From NCBI RefSeq assembly GCF_042242105.1, contig NC_092014.1:14141874-14205873 (forward strand): a DNA stretch of 64,000 nucleotides. The letters run 5' to 3'. The notes under the pieces were generated by a model. The model was not told where the DNA came from. It was given only the letters and a program-made list of their open reading frames with translations, and ran no database searches. This document shows positions 38,791-51,229 of the stretch, piece after piece (the first letter of the stretch is position 1; the number at the start of each line of letters is the position of its first letter). This DNA is from Pempheris klunzingeri. Its lineage: Eukaryota; Chordata; Actinopteri; Acropomatiformes; Pempheridae. Made by a program: the position numbers and the translations under genes.

Positions 38791-38839
38791 TGAGTGTGTG
38801 TGTGTGTGTGTGTGTGTGCGCGTGTGTGTATGTGTGTGT
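38752..38839. repeat. (GT)n microsatellite at klf3 promoter
   Basis: Eighty-eight nt of GT with a few GA/GC interruptions, abutting the GC-box DNA upstream of the inferred klf3 first exon. Confidence 0.95.
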
Positions 38840-38842
38840 TAC

Positions 38843-39660
38843 AATTTTCTTTTCAACTTTGGAGAAGACAACTGCTTGGAAGCCACTACAATTATTGACT
38901 TTGACAGCAGCAGCGACCTGCAGGGTGTAGCTACTATTATGTTTCTAACTATTTAAATGTTTAGCTTTTCTTGTTCTGTGCCTGAATGGAGACAAAGACA
39001 TTTTAGTGATGCAATCTAAAACTGCCAGTAAGCATAAGCACTGATCTGATATGCATTTACTGCAAGTGAAAGTCCTGCATGATTTCCACGCATCAGACAG
39101 CGTTTATATAAGAGCACATAGGCCAAGTGGACTAATGTCTGCAATTTATCATTTAGCACTCATTACAAAGGCATTATTGATGCACCACTGTGTGAGCATT
39201 TTCCACTTTTGAGTGGAAAGTGATTTAAAATGATTCATAAACTGTAGCCCATAAGATGGCCTCATATTTGGTGAGCTCATTGGACACCCACTAACCACTT
39301 CATTAAGTAAACCTGAGAAATCCAATGCAGCCCACTGTAACAGCTCAGCCATAATGTTCACCTTCACAAAGCTCACAGTGTTCAGATTTTGGTGATTTTG
39401 CTGGAAATGTGTGGATTCAATACGTCTGTTATGAAGGTGTTTTTGTACTGGAGGATGTCATTCTGATAGGTTCTTCTGCTTTATGTCATTTACACGAAGG
39501 GGGGAGAATATTACACCTCTGAATATAACACAGTCCAGTACAACATCATGATTTCAATGCTAAAACAGTGCGAAGAAGGAAGAGCACGGGCTGGGCGTGA
39601 CAAGGAACAAGCTCTTCCCAAAAGGAACTGCATTATTGTCACGAGAGAAGGAGAGATAAT
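38843..39660. other. Intergenic DNA, possible unidentified repeat
   Basis: No exon recognised. The minus strand from about 39540 to 39000 ('gaaggtgaacattatggctg ... tttctcaggtttacttaatg') reads like a dispersed fish repeat, and its 75-aa open frame is probably incidental. Confidence 0.35.
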
Positions 39661-39769
39661 TAAAGAGCAAAGAGTAAAATAAAGATTATATCACTTTTAT
39701 GTGCAACATTTTTACTCAATGCTACAGAAGACGCTCATTTCTGATTGGCTGCTAATTAAACACAGGCCC

Positions 39770-40010
39770 TTTATCTGCTAAACGCTCCGCTGTGTTCGCC
39801 ACTACTGTGCTGAGCAGCTGCCCAGTGGGTTTTCCGCAGAAAACAGCTTCCTTCTGTAGTTGAAAATGATGCTATGAGAGCAGTGAGAGTGAACCAAAAT
39901 AGTAAGGTTGCAGACCAGACAAACAACGAGCTGTAAAAGCCTCATAAAGTTGATGGGAGCTGCAGATTTATGTGTCAATTCAGATACTTATCACAAGAGT
40001 TGGTGAACTA
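39770..40010 (+). repeat. Dispersed repeat, copy A
   Basis: Shares ordered words with 59060-59260: 'gagcagctg'/'gagcaggta', 'agtgagagtgaaccaaaa'/'ggtgagagtaaaccaaaa', 'caaacaacgagct'/'aaaacaacgagct', 'tttatgtgtcaatt'/'ctatgtgtttatc'. Two copies of one family in one window; no ORF. Confidence 0.6.
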
Positions 40011-40199
40011 CTTAAGGCTGACTGTGTTATGGATTTGTGTTCCTCAGGTGGATGACAGAGGACTCCAGTTACTATGTCAACGTTGCTCTGGTGGACTGTC
40101 GCCAGCAGTGTAGCTGTAAAATATTGGTAAGCCGATGATTTATTGGTGTTGTCTTGCAGGGACTTTGTTTCGGAGACTTTCTGCATCTTCATCCTCGAA

Positions 40200-43100
40200 A
40201 ATATTTCTCACTGGTGAAACTGATAATATTCAGGATTTCCGCACTCCACACACTGATATAAAGGTTGTAACACACTCTGAGTTGTCCTTATAATGAAAAA
40301 TTATTCAGCCACTTGCTTCTTCATGACAACTCGACCACTTTTCACTTACACAAACATACTGTTTAAACACAGCAATCCAGTTTGATTCTGAAGCCAAAAT
40401 GAATAGGCCTACCTTTGGTTGGATGATTGGGTGTCAGGTATTTATTCAAATCTTTCATCAGGACGCCTCAAACATAATTCCAGCGAACACCAACACCTTT
40501 ATTATCTTTGGCAAGAAACCATAGTAAATTTCACTGGAGCACTCCTACTGTAAGTGATCTAGCACACAATAGCACAGTACACCTTGTTTGTTAGTTTCAC
40601 TTTGCACTTACTTATGTTATGAATTTCCTGTATTCTTTAATAAAGGATTGCTGATAATTTCTGTTCACTTTTTATACTTTTCTACACATATTAAATGTTC
40701 TACTTACCGTGTTCACCCTGACAGAGGAGACTATGCAACAGATGCTCAGGACAATATTCTGTTTGTTATTGCCTTGTTTCTGCTACATCGATGTTCATGC
40801 TTTGGTTACATACATGCACATGTGGAAAAACCCAAACCCAAAGAGGCAAAGAGAACAGGATTATACACTACATATAAAACCCTAACTGAACTCTCTCATA
40901 CACACACACACACATACACACATGCGGTGGCACGTGTTAGGACAGTCCTGTGCTCCATGCTCTCTGTGGCAAGACAGTGATGATATGACAGCTGTTATTT
41001 CATGGATGGCGTGTACATTAGTGTAGGTGTAAGCCTTTCAAGTCTGAATACACATCCGCTTAAGCTTAGCAAGCTCCGTCTGCATGAGTAGTGGAGCGTG
41101 AGACATGGTGATGTCTCACAGTGCAGGACTGGAGCATAATGGAGGGCCGGTTGGGTCGGATGAGTCGCCGTAATTGTGTTTCTGTGCCAGAAATGATTCA
41201 GGGAGAACTTGATGAGAAACGTACTGACAGAAACAAGACTTACAAGAAGAATTTACATTATGCAAATCACATACTAGGTGTGCCATTTTAGCTAATGTGT
41301 GTACTATACTGTAGGTAACTGTGTGTGGCATAGGCTAGTGTTTGCCAGCCAAGTATGTTGTATATATTTTTTTACTATTAGGCTACATTGCAGAGTTTGG
41401 GTGGAACAGATTTTGATATATGACTTGGATTTTGGTCAGAATTAAAATTTACCAGATACAATTCACTGTAATGTTTTACAAGACACATGGAAGATTTTTA
41501 AAATAACATCAGAGATGAGTTTCTGATTTGTAATCGTTCAGTCTTTATCTTTCCATCACGATTCGTAGCTATCATGGTAGATATACAGTATATATCAGAT
41601 AGACAAAACACAAACATGTTTGGACTGATTTCCTCCAAAGAAATTGTTCAGAGTCCATTTGACAAATTACAGTATCTTGTACACAAAGGCACCATGACCT
41701 TTTTCCCAATGTTCCCAATGATCAATTTCTAATCTTTCTTGACCTTTCCATTCCTGCACAATGATCACAACCAAAACATCAAATTCAAACTGACCTGGGC
41801 AGATACATATCAAGCTGACAAGAATAACAAACTCCCAGTATAGTTCTTTGTCCACAGTAAGATCTATAGACTATACATTACTGAGACATTTTCTCGGAAA
41901 TAACCTTGGTTTGGAAGGACGTTCTAAATAATTTGAGTGGCAAAATTAAATTGTATCCTCCTCTACTGTAATGGGGTAAGGTGGCAGATGTCAGAGCCTG
42001 AGATGAATAAAAAAAAATCTCTACAAATTAAACAAAAATTCTCCTCATGGCTAAATATCAAGGATCACAAGGTATAAGTGGGAAAATAGTTTAAATAGTA
42101 TATATTTTTGTGCAAATACAAATCATTTCTTAGAGTATTTTCAAACCTGTTTCTACTTTCATTACAGTGAATCCTACTTGTGGTTCATGTGGTGGCATTC
42201 ACCTCAACCTCAGGGTTATAATGTACATATGTATACACTGTATACATATTATCTGCTGGTAGACAAACACACACAAACACTTAAGGCATCCTGCAGATGT
42301 TGTTCATGCGGAAATCTTGTTCATTTTGGGATTTAAGCCAAATAATGTCACTCTAATATCACCCCCTCACCCACTGAGTTTTTTTCCCCATCTCTCTCTG
42401 TCTCTAAGTTATACCACAACAGTTTGTATGAAGGGTCTCACACACACTGTACACACTCGCACATCAGCTTTTAGCTCAGGCAGAGCTGCTCTCAAAATTG
42501 AGCAAATACATAGTTTAGGAGTCCAAGCCCCTTCAATGCAACCCCCATGTCAGAAACTTTCAAAAGGCGTATTTTTAAAAATTAATTGTGTTTTTCATAT
42601 TTTATTTATAAGAGCTGAATAGCTTGACAGCTGTCCACTTAAATAAAATACACTTTTTGCCAAGTCATTTACAATGTTATTTAAACATGAAAAATTACGC
42701 AGTTGCCTCCAAAAAGTCAGATCAGTAAATGGAGCTAATTTTCATTCAGAAAAACCTCTAAATTACTAAACTACTTTGTCTTCAGCTGAGGTCCTTTTAC
42801 ACCTCTGACCTGTCAAGAACTGCAGATCAGTAGATCAATATCACTTGTATTTTTGAAACTGGGTGCAAATGGAAACCACTCAGACGCACATGGGTGTGAC
42901 TAGCACACTTTGAGGTCAGGGCATTTCCAAAGAAATGCAAATGCATAAAAAAAAAAAACATATACCCGCCAGACGAAAACTGAATAAAGACTAAAGCTGT
43001 GTCCCACATCCATCTTCGATACAGTATGTACTACATACTAAATATCTACTGACAGTTTGAAGCAGTTAGCACCCAAAAATATATTCTTTAAAAATGATGC

Positions 43101-43887
43101 AGTACGTGTAATTCCAATCAAACTGATTTTGCATGATATTGCCACTTGAACTTGACAAATATACATAAAAATGTTATTCCAAACATTTCAGACTTCTTTT
43201 GGAGTTGTTTCACCGCCTCCCCCAATATTCTTCTTGCACATTGTATTGTGTGAGAATAATGTCCATCAGCTCATCTTCAGTGAGGAAGAGCTCCACAGAG
43301 TTTAGCTTGTCCGTTGGGTTGTTTGTGTGTATGTGTGAGGGAGTAACTGAAGACGTCTTTGTGTAAACTTCACAGGTATTTTATGTAGAAGAATGTGCGG
43401 AGACTCTGTCTGTAGTCACTTTTTTCAATGTGTGGGTGTGTGTGAGTGTTCACTTTCACAATTGTCTGTTATGGGCATATTTGTTTCAAGTTATGGATGT
43501 GTGATATCATGTCATATTTCTTTTGTCTGTGAAACCAAACACAGAGAGGTATCCAAGGATTTAGGGTATGAATGATTCTTCACTGCACAACAGTGAAGTT
43601 ATAGAACAAAAACTTGACTAGTCCTAAAACATTGTTTTTAAAAAAGTATTACTAGAGGTTTTAACTCTACAGCAATATAGATGGTGGGTCTGTTTCCACT
43701 ATAATTAGAGTTATCATTCATTATAATTCTAATCATTTTGATGCTGTTACTATTAATTAAAATTCTATTTCCAATAATTGGTGGTCATGATTGACAGAAC
43801 TATTATCTATTGTTTCATTGCTGCATTATGAATCATAACAGCAGCAACTGCTTCCAGTGAATTAGAGGTGAAAATGAAAGAATGGCA

Positions 43888-43928
<41 letters not shown>

Positions 43929-46900
43929 TGTGTATGCTCTTGTGCATCTATCCAACAGCAGACGTCCTTACACATTAATTCAACAGTGGGCCGGCAAACC
44001 AACAGGGGACGTTTGGAAGTTAACTGTTGGTCATGCTTTAAATCAAGCTAAAATCATGTCTGAGACAGAGGATTTAAGTCACTTTCAATACGTATTTGGA
44101 TCCTAACAGAAAAAAGGCCCACATTTTTACTGGACCAATAGACAGGAGTCCTTTTTCACTAGTTTATAATGACACAAGTCTCCTCTTAGAAGGCATAGAG
44201 CAATTTCACACTCCAGCACAGATAACTAAAAAACAAATAAGTAAAATGAATTATTGTTAAAGGGAAATAATTATCAGAACGTAACAACCTAATTTTGCTG
44301 TTATTACAATTGTGTACTTTCAAGAACAGAACAAATAATTGTTCAATCATGGCCTAACAAAAAGCTTGAGATCCTGAGACAGGGAAAAGATTTTTCTTAA
44401 GGTCAAGTACAAAGTTATATTTAAACCATAGGATAAAGGCAGTCCTGTGTAAAACTCATACTCCTATAATCCAAACAGGTTATAATAATGATGATATGTG
44501 AGGTAAAATACAACAATGGTAAACATTCTCATTAAAGTCTCTGTCATCCCCTACTAAAGACGAAAGTCTTCCAATACCTGATACAAGACCAAACTCCTTC
44601 AGAGTGTCCACTGTGATGTAGTTTACATGCTTAAATCTGAGGTCTTAATTCACCCATTAACATTAAGTCTATGAAATGGTGACAAACATAAAACCCATCA
44701 CAGTTTCTTAAAGGACACAGATGACGTCATCAAATGTCCTGATGTCTCACCAACAATCCAAAAGCCAAATATATTCAGTGTACTATCACTATTTCCACAA
44801 TTCAGAAGCTAGAGTTTGAGTATTCTTGTTGAAAAAATTATGAATTCATCGATAGATAGATTGAATGATCATTTCAGCTCTAAAAACGTTAACACTCCTC
44901 CAAACCCATAAACCACAAAGTCAATAAACCAAATAAATCCACTGTGCTACACACAGTATGGCAAACATATGTTTAAACAAAGATGACACACATCCCCATA
45001 ATTAGCATCCTGGGTATCCATTCACATAGAGACTTAGTCAAAATGCAACACCCCAGTATGCAGCTCTCTCACTATCAGGCAAAAAATGCAGGGTTGTTTG
45101 GTTAGAAATCTTCAGGACTGGATCAACTTTTGCTTCAACACATTTTGACATCATTGGGGCAAGGCACTTTTTCGGCCAATCAAATACATGCAAGCACACA
45201 TTCCTGGTAGATAGGTACTACAGTTTACCTGGCAATCATCAAGACAAAAGATAAAAATCACTGTACCCATGACAACTTTCAAGCGATGTGCAGTGTTCGG
45301 GTATCTGATAAGATAAACTGAACTTCCTGGATCGTATACCATGGTTTCACTAGTACGTGAAACAATAAGCCCCATCTTGCATTTTTAAAATGTGTTTAAC
45401 TTCTAAATGCCCACTTATTCCTTTAAACAAGGTCCAAACCTTATCCAGGTTTGGAGTTGCCCTCCTTTCCTGCCACTCCCCAACAGCAGGCATGACAAAC
45501 AGAGAGGGGAAACTGTAAACACATTTATCATGGCCATGGTCACACAGAGGTTCTTTGGAAATGTCAGGCAGCAACACACAGATGCTTGTTCAGATTTTCC
45601 TTGTACTGTGCACTATGACGACCTCAAACTAAAACCTCACAATACTTTTTCTTTTCTAAGCTCACGTGTTGCTGGAGTTTCAACTTCGTCAGCAGCACAC
45701 ACGGCTCCACTGGGTGCTATGCATGAAAAGTGGATGCTACTAACCCCCACTGCTGTCTTTAGGAGCCCTCCTCCTCCATCACAAAGACAAAAGTGGATGC
45801 TGTTTTGCTCTCAGCAAGCACAAAGCACATCAAGAAGAGCACGTAACAGACAGATGCTGTGAAGGTGTTTCAACCAACAAGGAAAATTTTGATCATGATT
45901 AGAAGAATGAACAGCAGAGATAATGATGTTATCATCACTTTTGTCACAATCAGGTCTGACAAATTAAATGATGACGTTTGTGTTCCTGGATGAAATGCAG
46001 GAATGTTGAAATACTGCACTGGGACTTTGGAGCAAATGAACCTCCAAAATAATGCATTCAGGCTCAAGTCAGCGCAGTTCACAAACAAAACTGTGTCAAA
46101 TGTAAAACATGTCCAACATTTGTTTGATTTTCAATCTTAACACCTTAGAACCCTGAAATAACATGTTCAAAATGATGGGCCGAAATGACGAGAAGAGATA
46201 AGTTTGTTCATACGAGAAACATTTTAGCCCTAAAGGCATGAAGACACACATACCAACACTGGGCTGGGTAAACTCAAAGACCACCTGACCCTTGGAGGGG
46301 AGGTCACACCCTGCATGAGGAAGTATCACATGCACACTTCAAAAGCTCTTTTGCATCTCCTGGATTACACTCTGTTTGCTCATGACAGAAATGTTTCTTT
46401 TTGGTTTAAGAAAGTTTAAGGAAACAAAACTCATCTTTATGACGTACCAAATTCAAAGGTTTGATTACACATAAGTCTTCTTTCTTTGATGTAACATCAA
46501 ACACTTGAGTTGCATGAGTTCATCATCATCTGCTGTTGGAGGTGTCCAGACCATCCAAATGAGAACAGCAGGAAGATAACAAATAGTTTCTTTTACGTTG
46601 AAAAACAGTGAGCTTAAACATACAAAGACAGACGAGGAAGTGCAGCTTTTAGGCATTTGTATGGTTTCATCTGGGTTATACCAATCTAACCAGGAATAAT
46701 ACCACAACACAATAATAACACAATACACTAGGTGTCAGGCTGGTGGGGGTTGAAAAATATCCAATGCCAACAATAAGAGACCACATTATACATAAGAAAA
46801 GGTTCTGTGGAAGGCAGACAGACTGACAGAAAGAAAATCCAACTCTGATCTTGATTCCACTGTATCTTTTTTCTGCCCACATTCTGAACGCTGATCTTTA
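40200..46900. other. Gene-free intergenic DNA
   Basis: AT-rich sequence with no exon supported by splice sites or family similarity. Open frames reach at most about 150 codons and have no recognisable domain. Small features are (GT)n at 43890-43920 and a short perfect hairpin at 42227-42249 (arms ATATGTATAC/GTATACATAT). The stretch near 42990-43080 resembles a common fish repeat ('gtcccacatccatcttcgat'). Confidence 0.5.
43890..43920. repeat. (GT)n microsatellite
   Basis: About 15 GT units followed by CGCGC. Confidence 0.95.
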
Positions 46901-47014
46901 AGTATCATGATATTCTGTCAGTTTACCTGTCTGAGATGAACAGAGCCATTCAAACACAATCACTGCATGCTGTGTGTTGGTTGCAATTGCATCTATACAA
47001 GTAGCACTGGAATG

Positions 47015-47295
47015 ACTGGTTGATTAACGAATAAGTTGATTGACAGATCAAGATCGGCAACTATTCTGATAAATCTGATAAACTTTGATAAACTTTGATA
47101 AACTCTGATAAACTCTTATAATTTTAATGTACTCTTTGTAATTTTGAACTTTAAACTGTTAACAAGGATTGTGAATGTGTCACTTTAAGCTCTGGGTGAT
47201 TGTTTTTACAAACCAAAGTATTCATCTACCTATCGAAAAAAGTTTTTTAAAAAAAAAAGTTCAGCGGATTATTCCATAGAGGAAATAATCATTAG
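47015..47295 (+). repeat. Dispersed repeat with internal 10-nt tandem array
   Basis: The ends ('gactggttgattaacgaataagttgattgacag' and 'ggattattcca...aataatcattagtta') match the family at 5480-5820. Inside, TGATAAACT(T/C) is repeated four times in tandem at 47076-47115, plus a degenerate unit before it, so the element has acquired a minisatellite. Confidence 0.6.
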
Positions 47296-48380
47296 TTACA
47301 AATGAGTTCAAATGAGCTCCACCTCAACCAGCTACAGCAGTGAAATCCTACTTTTACATGAAGGCGTCAGTACTTATCTGATCTCAATGAGTGATGGAAT
47401 CTACAGGTTTTCCACTGATCTAAGGTTACACTTAGATCAGTGGAAAACCTCCATCCATCAGTTGTTTATGGGCAGGTTAATCAAGAGTTTTATTTATTTA
47501 GCAGTAAAATAACCAGCAGGTGTGTACATCACACACACACACAGATCCGAGCCACAGGCTTGTACCTAGACCCTGTATATGGGATTTCAAAATGTGGTAG
47601 ATAGCTGTACATGCCACTACAAAAGCGCCAAATTATGGCAATTTTATTCTTTGTTTTCTTTTCAGACATACCCACTGCTAACATGCGCAGATAATCCAGC
47701 ACACAGGCATGAAATCTGTATTACCAAACATTCAGAATTTAGGGTCGTAAAGACTTAAGTTACAAGTAAGTTACATTAAACGTGCCACTGTCAAATGTGA
47801 CGACGCCTCCGCCTGGACACTAAGGGTTCCTGTTCATTTTTTGCTTTGCTTTTCCTTGTGTGGCAGCTGCTGAACCTGAGCATTGTTGACTACACGAGCT
47901 GGGCTGTACCTGGGCCCTTTAGATACCCCTCGTATTTAGCAGCTGCTTTCTCTGGCCCTCTGAGGCCTCCCCCGCTCAACAGACCTGATGGCAGCATGTC
48001 TTTAGTGTTTTTGTTAACTCTCATACAGTGTTACACACATCCATACATGCTCTTCACTACTGGTGCACTGATCTGCACATTTCACTGGTTGAGTCATGTT
48101 GTTATTTGTAAAATAAAAACAGTGGTTTGCAGCCACCACCTCATCTCGTGTCACCTCTCCTTTGTCGCAGTCTTTGAGCCGGACTGTGACACCTAGTTTG
48201 CCATCTTTGCCACAAGTCAGTTCATGAAATTTTTGACCAATTAGACCTGCTGCGGTCAACTGTGCCTGCTTTTTTTTTTGCCTAGGAAGTGACATGACAT
48301 TGATGTTAACAAATTATATAGATAGATAATAGATTATTTTCATTGTATCGCTTAGTTCTAAAAGTAAGTAAGTAATTTTT
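47296..48380. other. Gene-free intergenic DNA with a perfect hairpin
   Basis: The 116-aa open frame at 47846-48196 has no recognisable domain and no splice context. The only structural feature is the 46-nt hairpin at 47405-47450. Confidence 0.45.
47405..47450. repeat. Perfect 20-bp inverted repeat with 6-nt loop
   Basis: Left arm 47405-47424 begins AGGTTTTCCACTG; loop GTTACA (47425-47430); right arm 47431-47450 ends CAGTGGAAAACCT. All 20 positions pair and pairing stops exactly at the arm ends. Not AT-only, so chance is unlikely. No gene or known element around it. Confidence 0.93.
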
Positions 48381-48790
48381 GTCATAATATCGGCGTACCT
48401 TCATGCAACACAGGGTACATTCGCGTGCACTCTTGAGACCACCCACCCACCAAAACTCCTCCCTGCAACTCAGTAACTTTGGTGCCTGCAGAGGTATTTA
48501 AGTGCAACACCAAGAGATGATGGAAGAGCAGAGAGATTACACAGTAACAAGTTTTGAGAGCTCCTAACAATGCATCTGCCACAATGTTGTTAGAGATTTT
48601 GATATGGCGGATGTCCAAACAGACCATGTCTGAATGTGGTCTCAATCGGATCGGATCTCAATTCATCCTCCATGGGTTTTGGCTGCATTCACACCTGTAC
48701 TTAGAGCTGTCCACTTGTGATTGAATCACCAAAGATGCATGTCAATGACAGGTCTGAACAGGTCCAGTGATTACAAGGAGGATGGAAAAA
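48380..48790. repeat. Probable dispersed teleost repeat
   Basis: 'ggctgcattcacacctgtacttagagctgtccacttgtgattg' and 'gcatgtcaatgacaggtctgaacagg' match a repeat often seen in fish intergenic DNA. Not coding. Confidence 0.45.
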
Positions 48791-48829
48791 CTGTAAGAAA
48801 AACAACAACCCACACTGTTGCCACACAAT

Positions 48830-49026
48830 CTCTCATTCACACACACACATAGATTAATTTGTAATTTTCTGGAGACATACCCCAACCTTAACCTAAACTT
48901 AACCACTGACCCAAAAATAAGCCTTTTCCCATTATGGACAGAGCTTTTGTCCCCAGCTGAACAAGCCTAATGCCCAATTAACTGTTTTTTAGCCTGAAAA
49001 ATACAGTATGTCACCACATGTAGTAA

Positions 49027-49060
<34 letters not shown>
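48830..49060 (+). repeat. CCTTAACC-rich repeat ending in (CA)n
   Basis: 'ccccaaccttaacctaaact' and 'gtaaggacacacac' with a (CA)n run at 49029-49059; related to 5985-6415. Confidence 0.5.
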
Positions 49061-49063
<3 letters not shown>

Positions 49064-49099
49064 ACCCCTCTGTCCAGGGTGTGGCTAGCAGGCCACAGA

Positions 49100-51180
49100 G
49101 GCGTGTTTAGACAGAGCTAAAAAAGATAAACCATATAATTATCACTCAGTCGGACCTTCCCTGAAGGGAAACGCTGCTTGCAAAGGTTGTACTGTATTCC
49201 CTCCACACACACGTACACACGCGCACAGGTAAAATTGACATCAACACATAGCGGATGTTCTGACATACAAACCAGTGATTTGGGAGTGTCAGTTGTAGTT
49301 TGGACAGGTAGCTGAACCTCCCTACCACACCTTTACTGCCTCTGCTGTTTATTCTCACACATTAACGTCAGTAGGCCTATATTTGTTCATGATTTTCCAC
49401 CCCGAAGTCTCTGGTATTGCAACCCTACAACAATGACAAGAAAGCACCACTTTTGTCCAGACTCTATTTGAAAATCATGTATGAAAGACTGTCAGCTATA
49501 AACACACTTAAAGTGACATCAGACATTTGACTGATCATTATGTAAAATCTCCCCACTTCACCATAACAAAATACATCAGAGAATGCAGACAGGAGACATA
49601 CCTTTTATGCTCTTTGTACAATCAATTTCTCTATGATTCTGGACCAATAAGGTTGGTTAAGATGAATCACAAACAAGCCAAGCCTGTATCGATGCATCTG
49701 TTTGCCGCCAGCAAACATGCGAGGAGGACAGGCTGCCAAATAATCACAAAGACAAGAAGAAGAAGAAGCTCAAAACAGAAACAAAACATTGTGCAAGATA
49801 TCTGTGATCAAACAGATTGACTCTCTTAAACAAAGGGATAATGAATTGTACAGAATGTAAGAAAATGATCTCTGAATGATTTGCAGTCTTATCTGACAGC
49901 TGAGAGGCTGAGCTGTGTGGAGCTCTGGTTTCTATTAAAATGGCTACCATAAAATATATGTGTGACACAGTGAGATTGGGATCTCTTGTGTTTTCCAATG
50001 TTGCATTTTAAATAAATACCGTGTGTGTGTGTGTAATAATGGCAGGTGACTCTCATTCTGAGCCATGCTATATTACATTAGCATCTTCCTGGGGAACAAT
50101 CACATCTCTGTCTGTATATTCACCACAGGCAGACAGGCAGTATGACGTAACCGCAGACACAATTCTTTAAGAACAAACACTGTAATTGTTCATATCTGCT
50201 TTTTTTCATCAGCTGCACCTCTTTTAAAAACTCTGCTGGGCTCCAAAATTCCTCTGGCGTCTTGACTTTTCCAGTGCAGGTGTATTGGGAGAATGAGAGC
50301 AGGTTGTGTGCGTGTGTGTGTGTGTGTCAGGCTTATCACTGAGAGTGAGTTTAACTTGTGGCGGCAATCCCTAATATTATTAATTGAGGTGTGAATCAAC
50401 CTGAAGGGAAATCAATCCACCCAAATAAAGTATGTAATAAGGTACCCACATAAAAAGCAGCTATCGTTTTTGTACGCTGTGAATGAAAATGACTCAGGCA
50501 GGAATCAGTAAAGGTTAGTTCATAGTTGAGCTATCTCTTGTTGACAAATGAACCTGATTCACCTTTATAGAGAACCACAACAAAAAGCTTGACACTAATT
50601 ACTGGTTACCCTGCTTTCATACAAGTTACTCAGGTGAAAGTTTAGCAGAAGAACAATCAGTCAGTAGTTTTGTTGTGACGGTTGTTTTATGACTGTGAGG
50701 TGGGGCTGAGGTCGATATTATCGCTGACATCAAACACATGGTTAACACGTACACGCTGAGGACGGAAGAGCCTCCTATAAATGTACAAAAATATAGGAGA
50801 AAATGCAGTTGTTTTGTCTGTCAAGTCAATCCACAGGTTGTGTAAAATGATAAATTCACAGGATTCACTTTAAATGAATGAATGAATGATGTGGAGGGAA
50901 GCTGAAAAAAATATCCATCCATCCACATACATGCTCCCACGATTTGCACTAATGTTCCAATTTGTTTATTTAGTTTATGTTCATACGTATTTTTTTCATT
51001 TGTTTATCTTTACCATAAAATGGCCTCCTGTTACCGTCTGTTACTGAACCTGTTATCTTTAAAGATCATGCACCAAATTGCTCTTGAATATTTTAACTAT
51101 CTATTTCTGTTAGCAACTAAAACATAAGGGAGGAAATACTGGATAAACATCAGAATCCCTTCAATAAATCCTTGTTCCAA
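49100..51180. other. Gene-free intergenic DNA
   Basis: No supported exon, no long microsatellite and no clear repeat. Nothing further seen. Confidence 0.45.
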
Positions 51181-51229
51181 AGCCAACATGTTCACCAAAC
51201 TGAATATAAATGTATTTACAGCGGAGCAT

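Noticed and set aside
42227-42249. Short hairpin ATATGTATAC/GTATACATAT
   Set aside because: Only 10-bp arms in AT-rich DNA; expected by chance at this scale.
45407-45862. 151-codon open frame
   Set aside because: No domain, no splice context and no start context; composition like the surrounding non-coding DNA.
47846-48196. 116-codon open frame
   Set aside because: No recognisable family, and no supporting promoter or splice signals.
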